A DNA stretch of 64,000 nucleotides from Ilyomonas sp964249755. GTDB lineage: Bacteria; Bacteroidota; Bacteroidia; Chitinophagales; Chitinophagaceae. The stretch is from the NCBI GenBank assembly GCA_964249755.1, contig CAXUDB010000002.1:124001-188000 (forward strand), in the 5' to 3' direction. This document shows, one piece after another, positions 8,526 through 15,942 of this stretch (its first letter is position 1; every line of letters begins with the position of its first letter). A model generated the notes under the pieces. The model was not told the DNA's origin. It saw nothing but the letters and a program-made list of their open reading frames with translations, and searched no databases. Position numbers and translations under genes: made by a program.

Positions 8526-8531
8526 CATTGG

Positions 8532-9032
8532 TCATTCGTTGCTACTTAAAATGATTCGTCCATCCAGTAGTACTGGAACTGTTTGGTAGTACCCTCTTTT
8601 GTCATAGAGGAACGTTACCTCAATAAACCAATTTCTTGGATTTGAGGAGTCTCGCTCATTAATCCGTTCTAACGTATAGCTTGTAGACAACAAGTCAATA
8701 TCCGGAAGTCTTCTTTTGATATGCAGTGCGGCGCTTCTGAAAATCGCATTCGTGTCAAAGGTTCCCTTATTGAGAATAGGTAATTTGATAATGTCACCTT
8801 TTTTAACACCCCATACCTCGGTAACTTCGTGTTCACTTCCTGAACTGAGAATAGTGTCGTACTGGTTTTTGCCGTAATCGCACTTGTAATATCTCAATGG
8901 AATAGATTTATCAATTGTAAGTGGGGTTTTTGACTGAGTGATGTTGTCAGCCTTTTTTTCTTTGGGTTGCGTGCCGTTCTCGTTGCAAGACATAAGTAAT
9001 AAAAGGAACACTGAACATGTTGGAAGTGTCAT
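8532..9032 (-). CDS. Hypothetical lipoprotein, cassette-like gene 1
   Basis: The 166-residue product has a signal sequence with lipobox (LLLLMSC, Cys near residue 16), then a polar linker and a compact domain rich in beta-strand patterns. No family is recognised. The TGA stop is followed after seven bases by GGCTAAC, the outer box of repeat C. The ATG lies eight bases after GTTAGCC of the D repeat. It is the first gene of the three-gene cassette-like array when read in the direction of transcription, and shares its AT-rich composition and small size with the others. Confidence 0.65.
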   Translation of the reverse strand: MTLPTCSVFLLLLMSCNENGTQPKEKKADNITQSKTPLTIDKSIPLRYYKCDYGKNQYDTILSSGSEHEVTEVWGVKKGDIIKLPILNKGTFDTNAIFRSAALHIKRRLPDIDLLSTSYTLERINERDSSNPRNWFIEVTFLYDKRGYYQTVPVLLDGRIILSSNE

Positions 9033-9040
9033 AAGTTTGC

Positions 9041-9115
9041 GGCTAACTCAAATATTGCCGCAACTTACCGCATTTATTGCGGCAATACAACCTGCAATCG
9101 CTGTATTGCCGCAAT
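9041..9115 (-). repeat. Short palindromic repeat D bounding the cassette-like array
   Basis: A perfect 10-bp stem ATTGCCGCAA (9054-9063) with TTGCGGCAAT (9077-9086) is joined by a 13-base loop. A third copy, ATTGCCGCAAT, at 9105-9115 can form an alternative stem. GGCTAAC at 9041-9047 gives GTTAGCC on the minus strand, the same outer box as repeat C, eight bases before the ATG of the first cassette-like gene. Confidence 0.65.
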
Positions 9116-9290
9116 GAACCCGTCTTTTCTTTATACCGTTGCTTTCTATTCATTCATTTGTCCAGCCTCTCCACAAGTTAAGATTCCGGGTTCTAACACA
9201 ACTACAGAAAATGAAAACAGAGCAGATAGGCTTATGGCTGTAGTAATGGAAAATCTTTCTTCCAAATCCCTAAAACTGACAATATTACTT

Positions 9291-9479
9291 CGGAAACCTT
9301 AACGGACGGTTCGGAAAGAGTAGCGGAGTGATCGAAAATGACAAAGTTGCAGTCGGAAGAAGCTGCGGACGGCTCGCAAAGAACAACAGAGAACGCAGAA
9401 TTGTCTTCTGAACACTCTTTTACGTTGGCGGAGCATTTTTTATCTTCATCGGACGCCTCTTTTTTGTTATCGGAGTGTA
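9291..9479. repeat. Nine diverged 21-bp units with phased CGGA words
   Basis: CGGA occurs at 9291, 9303, 9312, 9324, 9354, 9366, 9429, 9450 and 9471. All positions fall at offsets 0 or 12 of an unbroken 21-base register, and units without CGGA keep near-matches (CGAA at 9333, CGCA at 9375, CAGA at 9396). Because 21 is a multiple of three, shadow reading frames stay open through it. I see no real gene between 9116 and 9585. Confidence 0.7.
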
Positions 9480-9585
9480 CTAGAGGTGTCAAAATCCAAC
9501 TTTTTTTAATTGGAATTTAATTCTTCAATATTCCGGTCGGTTTTATTTTCATTCCTTAAATTTTTTATTCAAAAACCTTTCATTT

Positions 9586-10269
9586 GTGCCTCAAAAAACA
9601 ATTATCCGTAATTACAATTACGAAGATGCCGTGTTGATTACCGAAGCCGGCCGTATTCAAAATGCAGTGAAGCGCGACATTAAAGATTTTAATACGCGCA
9701 AAATTACCGAAGCGAGCCTCGAAGCATTTCAAACTAAAATTGATGCGTTTGCCGATTTTTCTACCGATGAAGAAATGCAGGGCAACGTAGTAAAGGCGAC
9801 TGCCGACAAGGATAAGGCGGCCGAAAGCCTGCGGGTGCAAATCCGCATCATCCGCAACATGGCAGAATTGCAATATCACAAAGGTGGCAGCTATAAAACT
9901 TTTGGGTTTGAAGGAATGGACAATATGAGCGATGCTAACCTGTATCGGCTTGCCAAACGTGTAGTGCGGGTAGGCAACAAACTCTTGTCCGACCTGAGCG
10001 GGCAAGGCTTAACCACAGAGATGCTGGATACCCTGCAGCAAACTGCTGTGAATTTTGATGCCGCCATGGACGCGCAGGAAACAGAGATAGAAAACCGCGA
10101 CCTGCAAACACAGCAGCGCATTATACTGGGCAATGATGCCTACCAGGTGCTGGTGCAATTGGCCTCTATTGGCAAAAGCTTGTATGCCGATACGAATGAA
10201 GCAAAGTATAATGACTATGTGCTGTATGAGGAGAAGAAGGATGAGGCGCCGGTGGCACCTACGGCATAA
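9586..10269 (+). CDS. Hypothetical helical protein (227 aa)
   Basis: I do not recognise this gene by name. The 227-residue product is predominantly charged and helix-forming, lacks a signal peptide and membrane segments, and ends in an Ala/Pro tail (KKDEAPVAPTA). It starts at GTG (PQKTIIRNYNYEDAVLI), with no in-frame ATG that preserves the N-terminal pattern. Codon use and GC content match the housekeeping genes rather than the island to its left. A clear terminator follows. Similar lone helical proteins are widespread in Bacteroidota without known role. Confidence 0.65.
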   Translation: MPQKTIIRNYNYEDAVLITEAGRIQNAVKRDIKDFNTRKITEASLEAFQTKIDAFADFSTDEEMQGNVVKATADKDKAAESLRVQIRIIRNMAELQYHKGGSYKTFGFEGMDNMSDANLYRLAKRVVRVGNKLLSDLSGQGLTTEMLDTLQQTAVNFDAAMDAQETEIENRDLQTQQRIILGNDAYQVLVQLASIGKSLYADTNEAKYNDYVLYEEKKDEAPVAPTA

Positions 10270-10287
10270 GTATCTGTAATGATTTGG

Positions 10288-10316
10288 AACACCCCGGCGA
10301 TGGCTGGGGTGTTTTG
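10288..10316 (+). terminator. Terminator after the 227-aa hypothetical gene
   Basis: ACACCCC at 10289-10295 and GGGGTGT at 10306-10312 form the stem and are followed by a T-run. Confidence 0.75.
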
Positions 10317-10331
10317 GTTTATAAAAACAAA

Positions 10332-10355
10332 AAACCCCAGCTTTCACTGAGGTTT
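10332..10355 (-). terminator. Probable terminator of pnp
   Basis: On the minus strand, AAACCTCAG and CTGGGGTTT form a short imperfect stem followed by T-rich sequence, just downstream of the pnp stop codon. Confidence 0.5.
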
Positions 10356-10380
10356 CATTATTTATTTGAAAAAGTAAATC

Positions 10381-12624
10381 TTATTCTCCTTCCCGGTTGC
10401 CTTTTGGTGCAATCTGCGGACGCGGACGGTTCGGGTCGCGCGGCGGTTGAGGCCTATCGTTCCTGTCATTACCGCCCCGGTTGCCGCCACCGCCTTCGCT
10501 ACTCATTCCTTCGGGCTTTGGCATCAAGGCTTTGCGGCTCAGGCGAAACTTGCCTGTTTTCGGGTCTACTTCCATCAGCTTCACCTTCACTTTATCACCT
10601 TCGTTCAGCACACCCTGCATGGTTTCCAGGCGCTTCCAGCTTACTTCAGAAATATGGAGCAAACCTTCTTTCTTCGGTAAGAATTCTACAAACGCACCAA
10701 AGTCTTTAATGCTCTTCACCGTGCCTTCATAGTCTTTGCCCACTTCCGGTACGGCTGTAATGCCCATTACCCAATCTTTCGCTTTTTCAACACCTTCTTT
10801 CTGTGTACCAAAGATGCTTACTTCGCCGGTATTGCCTACTTCTTCAATGTTGATGGTGGTGCCGGTTTCTTTCTGTATTTCCTGTATCACTTTACCGCCG
10901 GGTCCAATCACCGCACCAATATATTCTTTGTCGATAATAATCTTCTCCATGCGTGGCGCGTGCTCCTTAACATCTGCACGATGCTCCGGTATGCACTCAT
11001 ACATCGCATCGAGAATATGCAGGCGACCATTGCGCGCCTGCGCAAGGGCTTCGCGCATCACATCCATGCTTAACCCGTCCACTTTAATGTCCATCTGCAC
11101 ACCGCAAATGCCATCGCGCGTGCCGGTTACTTTAAAGTCCATATCGCCCAGATGATCTTCATCACCCAAAATATCAGTAAGGATGGCATATTTGCCTTCA
11201 GCACTTGTGATCAAGCCCATTGCTACACCACTCACATGTTTAGGAATGGGAACGCCGGCATCCATCAGGGCAAGAGAGCCTGCACAAACGGTAGCCATAG
11301 AAGACGACCCGTTCGATTCGAGGATGTCGCTCACGACACGAATGGTATAGGGGTATTCGGTACCCGGCATCATCTGCTTCAGGCTGCGCATGGCAAGGTT
11401 GCCATGACCCACTTCGCGGCGGCTTTGCCCACGCATCATCTTCACCTCGCCGGTACTAAAGGGCGGGAAATTATAGTGTAAATAAAATTTAGAGTCGCGA
11501 GATACAGCAGCGCTTTCAATCAGCAAATCATCTAACGGCGTACCGAGCGTTACGGTGGTTAAGGATTGCGTTTCGCCACGTGTAAACAGCGCCGAGCCGT
11601 GCGGTGTAGGCAGCGGGTCGGTTTCCATTGCCAGGGGGCGAACTTCATCTAACTTACGTCCATCGAGGCGCACACGGTCATTCAGGATCATATCACGAAC
11701 CACTTCCCACTCTACATCGCTGAAATATTTTTTGGCTAATTTTTTATGTTCGTCGGTGGCTTCTTCGCCTAAACTGGCAATGAGCTCATCTTTAATTACT
11801 TTAAAGCCGGCAGAGCGTTCGTGTTTGCTCAAACCGCTTTTAGCAATCTCGTAAATTTTGTTGCTGGCGTAAGCTTTCACGGTTTCCCTTAAAGCCTCGT
11901 TCTGCTCCGGCACTTTGTATTCGCGCTTGCCCGTAACACCCACCAAGTCTCTCAGCTGCTGCTGCGCTTTTATCTGAATGCGGATGGCTTCATGCGCCAT
12001 TTCTAATGCTTTTACCAGGTCTTCCTCACTGCATTCTTTGGCTTCACCTTCTACCATCATCAGGTTCTTTTCAGTAGCGGCGATAATAAATTCCAAGTCA
12101 GAATCTTCCATTTCGCTGCGCGATGGGTTCACAATAAACTCGCCGTTTACGCGACCAATGCGTACTTCAGATAAAATCTCCTTAATGGGAATATCAGAAA
12201 CCGCCAGCGCAGCCGATGCTGCCAAACCTGCCAGCGCATCCGGCATCACTTCCGCATCGCTTGAAACCAAGTTAATAATCACCTGCACTTCGCAGTAGTA
12301 ATCATCCGGGAACAGGGGTCGCAAAGCTCTGTCCACCAAACGGCTGGTCAGCACTTCATAATCATTCAGGCGGGCTTCGCGTTTAAAGAAAGAACCGGGA
12401 ATGCGACCGGCTGCCGCAAATTTCTCCTGGTAGTCAACGCTTAACGGAAAAAAATCCTGCCCTTCTCTGGGTTCTTTATTGGCTACTACGGTTGCCAGAA
12501 TAATGTTGTTGCCCTGCTTTACGGTAACAGCGCCGTCTGCCTGGCGGGCCAGCTTGCCGGTCTCAATCGTTACTTCTCTGCCGTTGCCTAAATCGAATGT
12601 TACACTCTTCGGTTGAGTCAGCAT
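10381..12624 (-). CDS. pnp: Polyribonucleotide nucleotidyltransferase (PNPase)
   Basis: PNPase degrades RNA 3' to 5' by phosphorolysis and takes part in mRNA turnover. The 747 residues show two RNase PH-like cores (first near residues 10-230, second around 320-550 with GTRDGICGVQMDIKVDG), then a KH domain with IGPGGKVIQEI and an S1 domain (DYEGTVKSIKDFGAFVEF). After S1 there is a Gly/Asn/Arg/Pro-rich disordered tail that probably adds RNA contacts. It lies downstream of rpsO on the same strand, the classic rpsO-pnp order, but a hairpin terminator separates them. Confidence 0.97.
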   Translation of the reverse strand: MLTQPKSVTFDLGNGREVTIETGKLARQADGAVTVKQGNNIILATVVANKEPREGQDFFPLSVDYQEKFAAAGRIPGSFFKREARLNDYEVLTSRLVDRALRPLFPDDYYCEVQVIINLVSSDAEVMPDALAGLAASAALAVSDIPIKEILSEVRIGRVNGEFIVNPSRSEMEDSDLEFIIAATEKNLMMVEGEAKECSEEDLVKALEMAHEAIRIQIKAQQQLRDLVGVTGKREYKVPEQNEALRETVKAYASNKIYEIAKSGLSKHERSAGFKVIKDELIASLGEEATDEHKKLAKKYFSDVEWEVVRDMILNDRVRLDGRKLDEVRPLAMETDPLPTPHGSALFTRGETQSLTTVTLGTPLDDLLIESAAVSRDSKFYLHYNFPPFSTGEVKMMRGQSRREVGHGNLAMRSLKQMMPGTEYPYTIRVVSDILESNGSSSMATVCAGSLALMDAGVPIPKHVSGVAMGLITSAEGKYAILTDILGDEDHLGDMDFKVTGTRDGICGVQMDIKVDGLSMDVMREALAQARNGRLHILDAMYECIPEHRADVKEHAPRMEKIIIDKEYIGAVIGPGGKVIQEIQKETGTTINIEEVGNTGEVSIFGTQKEGVEKAKDWVMGITAVPEVGKDYEGTVKSIKDFGAFVEFLPKKEGLLHISEVSWKRLETMQGVLNEGDKVKVKLMEVDPKTGKFRLSRKALMPKPEGMSSEGGGGNRGGNDRNDRPQPPRDPNRPRPQIAPKGNREGE

Positions 12625-12743
12625 AAATAAAATGTGTTTTGAATGGGGAAGCGGCGCTGCAATCAGAAAGGATATGGATGCCGGTTCCTTATGTAATAAA
12701 TTAGAAAATGAGTGTGGAGGAAAATCGGCTTCAGGTCATCATA

Positions 12744-12783
12744 AAAAAGCATTCCCAACAGGGTAGGAGCCGGTTGGGAATGA
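12744..12783 (-). terminator. Terminator of rpsO (rpsO-pnp intergenic)
   Basis: CATTCCCAAC at 12750-12759 pairs with GTTGGGAATG at 12773-12782. On the minus strand the hairpin is followed by a T-run. It should separate or attenuate rpsO and pnp transcription. Confidence 0.75.
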
Positions 12784-12804
12784 ATCTATTGATAACATTA
12801 TTGC

Positions 12805-13077
12805 TTATTTTCTTAGTCCGAGTTTTTCAATCAGCGCGCGGTAACCTTGCAGGTTGTGCTTCTGCATGTAAGATAGTAGACTCTTGCGCTTGCCTACCAG
12901 TTGCAGCAAGCCGCGGTTGGTAGAAAAATCTTTTTTGTTAGTCTGTAGATGCTTCGATATGCCCTGAATACGCTCAGTAAGGATTGCAATCTGGGCTTCG
13001 ATAGAGCCAGTGTTAGTGGCGGCACCGCCATACGTTGAGAAAATTTCCGCTTTTTTTTCTGTAGTTAAATAAGACAT
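12805..13077 (-). CDS. rpsO: 30S ribosomal protein S15
   Basis: S15 is a primary 16S rRNA binding protein of the 30S platform. The 90-residue length and landmark segments (GSIEAQIAILTERI, HLQTNKKDF, GLLQLVGKRKSLLSYM and the ending ALIEKLGLRK) are typical of the family. The ATG at 13077 is preceded by an AT-rich leader with a good -7 word at 13127-13134. It is followed by its own terminator and then pnp. Confidence 0.98.
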   Translation of the reverse strand: MSYLTTEKKAEIFSTYGGAATNTGSIEAQIAILTERIQGISKHLQTNKKDFSTNRGLLQLVGKRKSLLSYMQKHNLQGYRALIEKLGLRK

Positions 13078-13126
13078 TTGTTACTGGTTTGTTGCCCTTC
13101 TTCTGTAAGGCTTTGTAAAGTGGCGG

Positions 13127-13134
13127 CAAATGTA
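13127..13134 (-). promoter_or_regulatory. Putative -7 element (TACATTTG) of rpsO
   Basis: On the minus strand TACATTTG matches TAnnTTTG exactly and would start transcription about 40 bases before the rpsO ATG. A TTTT-rich stretch, but no TTTG, is found at the -33 distance. Confidence 0.5.
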
Positions 13135-13183
13135 GAGGAAAATGAGGAAATCAGTAAAACTTAATTTGATAAGAAATTGCTAT

Positions 13184-13630
13184 TTATCGCGCATAAATAT
13201 CGGCATCGTGTATTTCCATGTACCGTTCCGGCATTGCTGCCAGCTGCCAGCCGTGCTTGCGATAGAGGGGATGTGCATCCGCCGTCAGCAAAATCCAGCG
13301 GCGGAGACCTTGCAAATCGGGATGCGTCATTACCGTTTCTATCAGCCAATCAGCCAACCCTTGTTTCCGGTAATCTTCCAGCACATATACATCTCCCAGA
13401 TAAGCAATGGTAGCATAGTCGGAGATAATACGGGCAAAACCGATTTGCTTTTCTTGATGGAACAAGCCAAACGGAAGAGAATAGTCAATTGATTTTTTTA
13501 CCAGATCGTAAGAAATCCCTTTTGCCCAGTGCGATTGCTGAGAGAGGAAGGAATGGATGGCGTGAACATCCATTTTAGATATATCAGTAGTGATAAAAAA
13601 ATCGTTTTTGGTTACGTGAATCGTTTGCAT
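13184..13630 (-). CDS. GNAT family N-acetyltransferase
   Basis: The 148-residue protein has the GNAT fold pattern: a beta strand (IGFARIISDYATIAYLGDVY), then the acetyl-CoA pyrophosphate loop RKQGLADWL (R-x-x-G-x-A/G) and the helix behind it. The acceptor cannot be predicted from sequence. It overlaps no neighbour. A thioredoxin-like gene lies 25 bases away on the same strand, so the two may be cotranscribed. Confidence 0.85.
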   Translation of the reverse strand: MQTIHVTKNDFFITTDISKMDVHAIHSFLSQQSHWAKGISYDLVKKSIDYSLPFGLFHQEKQIGFARIISDYATIAYLGDVYVLEDYRKQGLADWLIETVMTHPDLQGLRRWILLTADAHPLYRKHGWQLAAMPERYMEIHDADIYAR

Positions 13631-13655
13631 ATAAAATTGTCTTTGTAAGCGGAAC

Positions 13656-14081
13656 TCAAAGTTGTTTTCTCTTATAAACAGAAACTGCCGAATCGCCGTT
13701 GCGAATGAAGATTTCTTTTTCCTGAAAGCCGGCTGTCTTTAACAGCACACTTCCATTCGGGTCTAAATATAAAAAGGTAGGAAAGCCAAGCAACGCGTAG
13801 CTTTTGCGGATTTGAATGCCATCGGTTTTTAAGGCATCATACCTGATATTGATAAAATGTTCGTTGTAATAGTCTCCCGCTTCTTTCGTTGAGAAAGTAG
13901 ATTGATCCATTTGTTTGCAATAGGTGCACCAGTTGGTGTACATATCAATAAACAGGATTTTGTTTTCCTTTCTCGCCTTGCTTAAGGCTTGCTGCCAGGA
14001 AAGTGGTTCGAAGCGGATAACTTGGCTGTTGGCTTTTGATATGCTGAATAAAATGAAGAAAACTAAAATGAGTTGTTTCAT
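13656..14081 (-). CDS. Secreted thioredoxin-fold protein with WCTYC active site
   Basis: The 141-residue product begins MKQLILVFFILFSISKANSQ, a cleavable signal peptide. An upstream ATG at 14141 would add 20 residues that spoil it, so I take 14081. The thioredoxin-like core shows FIDMYTNWCTYCKQMD with a CxxC pair and the cis-Pro region GFPTFLYLDPNG. Such small periplasmic DUF255/thioredoxin-like proteins reduce or isomerise disulfides or help folding of exported proteins. The partner is unknown. The VWA gene is divergent with about 150 bases between. Confidence 0.82.
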   Translation of the reverse strand: MKQLILVFFILFSISKANSQVIRFEPLSWQQALSKARKENKILFIDMYTNWCTYCKQMDQSTFSTKEAGDYYNEHFINIRYDALKTDGIQIRKSYALLGFPTFLYLDPNGSVLLKTAGFQEKEIFIRNGDSAVSVYKRKQL

Positions 14082-14228
14082 AAATGGTGTACAAAGATAA
14101 GAAAGCAAGATGCGCCGGTCATTGCGAGAAACGAAGGGCATTGTAGACTACTCACTTCTCACTTAAAAAAACACAATAACTTTCCTTTACAGAATTTTTT
14201 ATTTCCATTTGTTGTACCTTACACTTCT

Positions 14229-15326
14229 ATGATTGGAAACCGGTTTATAAAATTTGATCCCAACGAAAAGGGGAAAACACGATTCGAACAACTGCTCGAT
14301 CTGTTTATGCAAATGCTCATTTATACCAGCGGTGATGTGGCGGAAGCGATGCAATGGATGAACCAGCTTGATAAGCAATACGGGCTTACCGATGACGAGT
14401 ATGGCATGGGCGATTTTATTGAAGAGCTGAAAGAAAAAGGCTATCTCACTGAAGACAATGAAAAGGGCAAAATCGAGATTACTGCCAAGAGCGAGCAAAG
14501 CATCCGCAAGAAAAGCTTAGAAGAAATTTTCGGTAAATTAAAGAAAACAAAAAGCGGCGATCATCAAACACACAAACCAGGGCAAGGCGATGAAATCAGT
14601 CCCGATTTCCGTCCCTTCCAGTTTGGCGATATGCTGGAACAGATCGACTTTACAGAAAGCATCCGCAACGCACAGATTAATCATGGCGTGGAAAGCTTTA
14701 CGATGCGTGAAGATGATTTGCAGATTCATGAAACCGATTTTAAATCGCAGACTTCTACGGTGCTGATGATTGACATTTCTCACTCGATGATTTTGTATGG
14801 TGAAGACCGCATTACGCCGGCAAAAAAAGTAGCGATGGCGCTGGCTGAACTGATTCAAACCAAGTATCCAAAAGATACATTGGATATTGTCGTATTTGGC
14901 AATGATGCGTGGCCGATTGAAGTGAAGGATCTGCCTTATTTGCAGGTGGGACCTTATCATACCAACACGGTAGCCGGGCTTGAACTGGCAATGGATATTT
15001 TGCGCAGAAGAAAGAACGCGAACAAGCAGATTTTTATGATCACCGATGGCAAACCAACCTGTTTAAAAATAGGCAAGCAGTATTATAAAAATAGTTTTGG
15101 TTTAGACCGGAAAGTGGTGAATCGTTGTATTAATCTGGCTGCGCAATGTAAGAAGCTGAAGATACCGATTACAACATTTATGATTGCCTCTGATCCTTAC
15201 CTGCAAAAATTTGTAACGGAATTTACGGAGATGAACAATGGCAAAGCTTTCTTTGCCTCTCTTGATAAATTGGGCGCGTTTATCTTTAAAGATTTCGAAA
15301 GCGGAAAAAGGAAGACGGTATATTAA
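14229..15326 (+). CDS. VWA domain protein, partner of the downstream AAA+ ATPase
   Basis: The product of about 365 residues (start ATG 14229, giving MIGNRFIKFDPNE) has an N-terminal helical region and a C-terminal von Willebrand A domain with the metal-ion-dependent adhesion motif DISHS and later FMITDGKPT. Proteins of this kind pair with MoxR/ChlI-type ATPases and act as metal-chelatase-like or chaperone complexes. The matching ATPase gene lies at 15935, separated only by a toxin-antitoxin pair. An open frame extends upstream to 14073, but those residues are low in quality. The client of the complex is unknown. Confidence 0.82.
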   Translation: MIGNRFIKFDPNEKGKTRFEQLLDLFMQMLIYTSGDVAEAMQWMNQLDKQYGLTDDEYGMGDFIEELKEKGYLTEDNEKGKIEITAKSEQSIRKKSLEEIFGKLKKTKSGDHQTHKPGQGDEISPDFRPFQFGDMLEQIDFTESIRNAQINHGVESFTMREDDLQIHETDFKSQTSTVLMIDISHSMILYGEDRITPAKKVAMALAELIQTKYPKDTLDIVVFGNDAWPIEVKDLPYLQVGPYHTNTVAGLELAMDILRRRKNANKQIFMITDGKPTCLKIGKQYYKNSFGLDRKVVNRCINLAAQCKKLKIPITTFMIASDPYLQKFVTEFTEMNNGKAFFASLDKLGAFIFKDFESGKRKTVY

Positions 15327-15343
15327 TTTTTTAAGCAGCAGTT

Positions 15344-15574
15344 ATGAAGATCATGACGATTCAGGTGCCGGATGATTCGGTAGAATTTGTAGAAGAATTT
15401 GTGGAGCGGATTGGTGGGAATGTGGAAGAGAAAGTAGAAGAAGTAAAGCAAAAGCAAGGTAAGTCATCTTCCAAAAAGATAAAACCACTCGATTCCTTTG
15501 GAATGTGGACTGATATTAACCTTGATCCTGAAACATACCGCAAGAAATTATGGCGAAAGACTCCGCAGATTTAA
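15344..15574 (+). CDS. VapB-like antitoxin
   Basis: The 76-residue acidic/coiled protein (VEFVEEFVERIGG, then a Lys/Glu stretch, then FGMWTDINLDPETYRKKLWR) has the size and tail of antitoxins that neutralise PIN-domain toxins. The N-terminal DNA-binding fold is not obvious. It starts 17 bases after the VWA stop and overlaps the toxin gene by 25 bases, the usual translational coupling of such pairs. Assignment depends mainly on its partner. Confidence 0.7.
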   Translation: MKIMTIQVPDDSVEFVEEFVERIGGNVEEKVEEVKQKQGKSSSKKIKPLDSFGMWTDINLDPETYRKKLWRKTPQI

Positions 15575-15942
15575 TTGATACAGACATTCTGATAAAAATT
15601 TACCGCGGTGATAAGGAGAAGCGAATAATTATTGAGCCTATACAAGATAATCTTGCTATTTGTATTATTACGGTTATGGAACTGTTAGCCGGAGCTACAA
15701 GCAATCGAAATAAATACGAAATTCTGAAGACAAGCAAAGCTTACGAAGTAATTGAAGTTACCGAAGCTATTTGTAAACTAGCATTCAATCTTTCTAAAAA
15801 ATACTGCGTTGAACATGAAGTAGGAGTGGCTGATGTTTTAATAGCAGCTACTGCTATCAAAAATCGCCTTCCCTTGTACACAGATAACATCAGGCATTTT
15901 GAATTTATTGAAGAGTTGACTTTATACAAGTCGAATGAGTAA
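15550..15942 (+). CDS. VapC-like PIN-domain ribonuclease toxin
   Basis: The 130-residue protein has the PIN-domain acidic residues in the right order: Asp10 in LIDTDILIKIY, Glu44 in VMELLAGA, Asp95 in VGVADVLIAA and Asp112 in LYTDNIRHFE. Active members cleave tRNA or rRNA and are kept silent by the antitoxin encoded just upstream. All four acidic positions are present, so it is probably functional. Its stop codon overlaps the start of the AAA+ gene by eight bases, so expression of the ATPase may be coupled to translation of the toxin. Confidence 0.85.
   Translation: MAKDSADLIDTDILIKIYRGDKEKRIIIEPIQDNLAICIITVMELLAGATSNRNKYEILKTSKAYEVIEVTEAICKLAFNLSKKYCVEHEVGVADVLIAATAIKNRLPLYTDNIRHFEFIEELTLYKSNE

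Noticed and set aside
9054..9115. CRISPR-like short repeats
   Set aside because: Only three copies in alternating orientation with unequal spacing, no cas genes. They are hairpin arms and not direct repeats.
9232..9520. Open frames on both strands through the 21-bp array
   Set aside because: A 21-base period keeps frames open on both strands. The peptides are heptad-like Ser/Glu runs with no other support.
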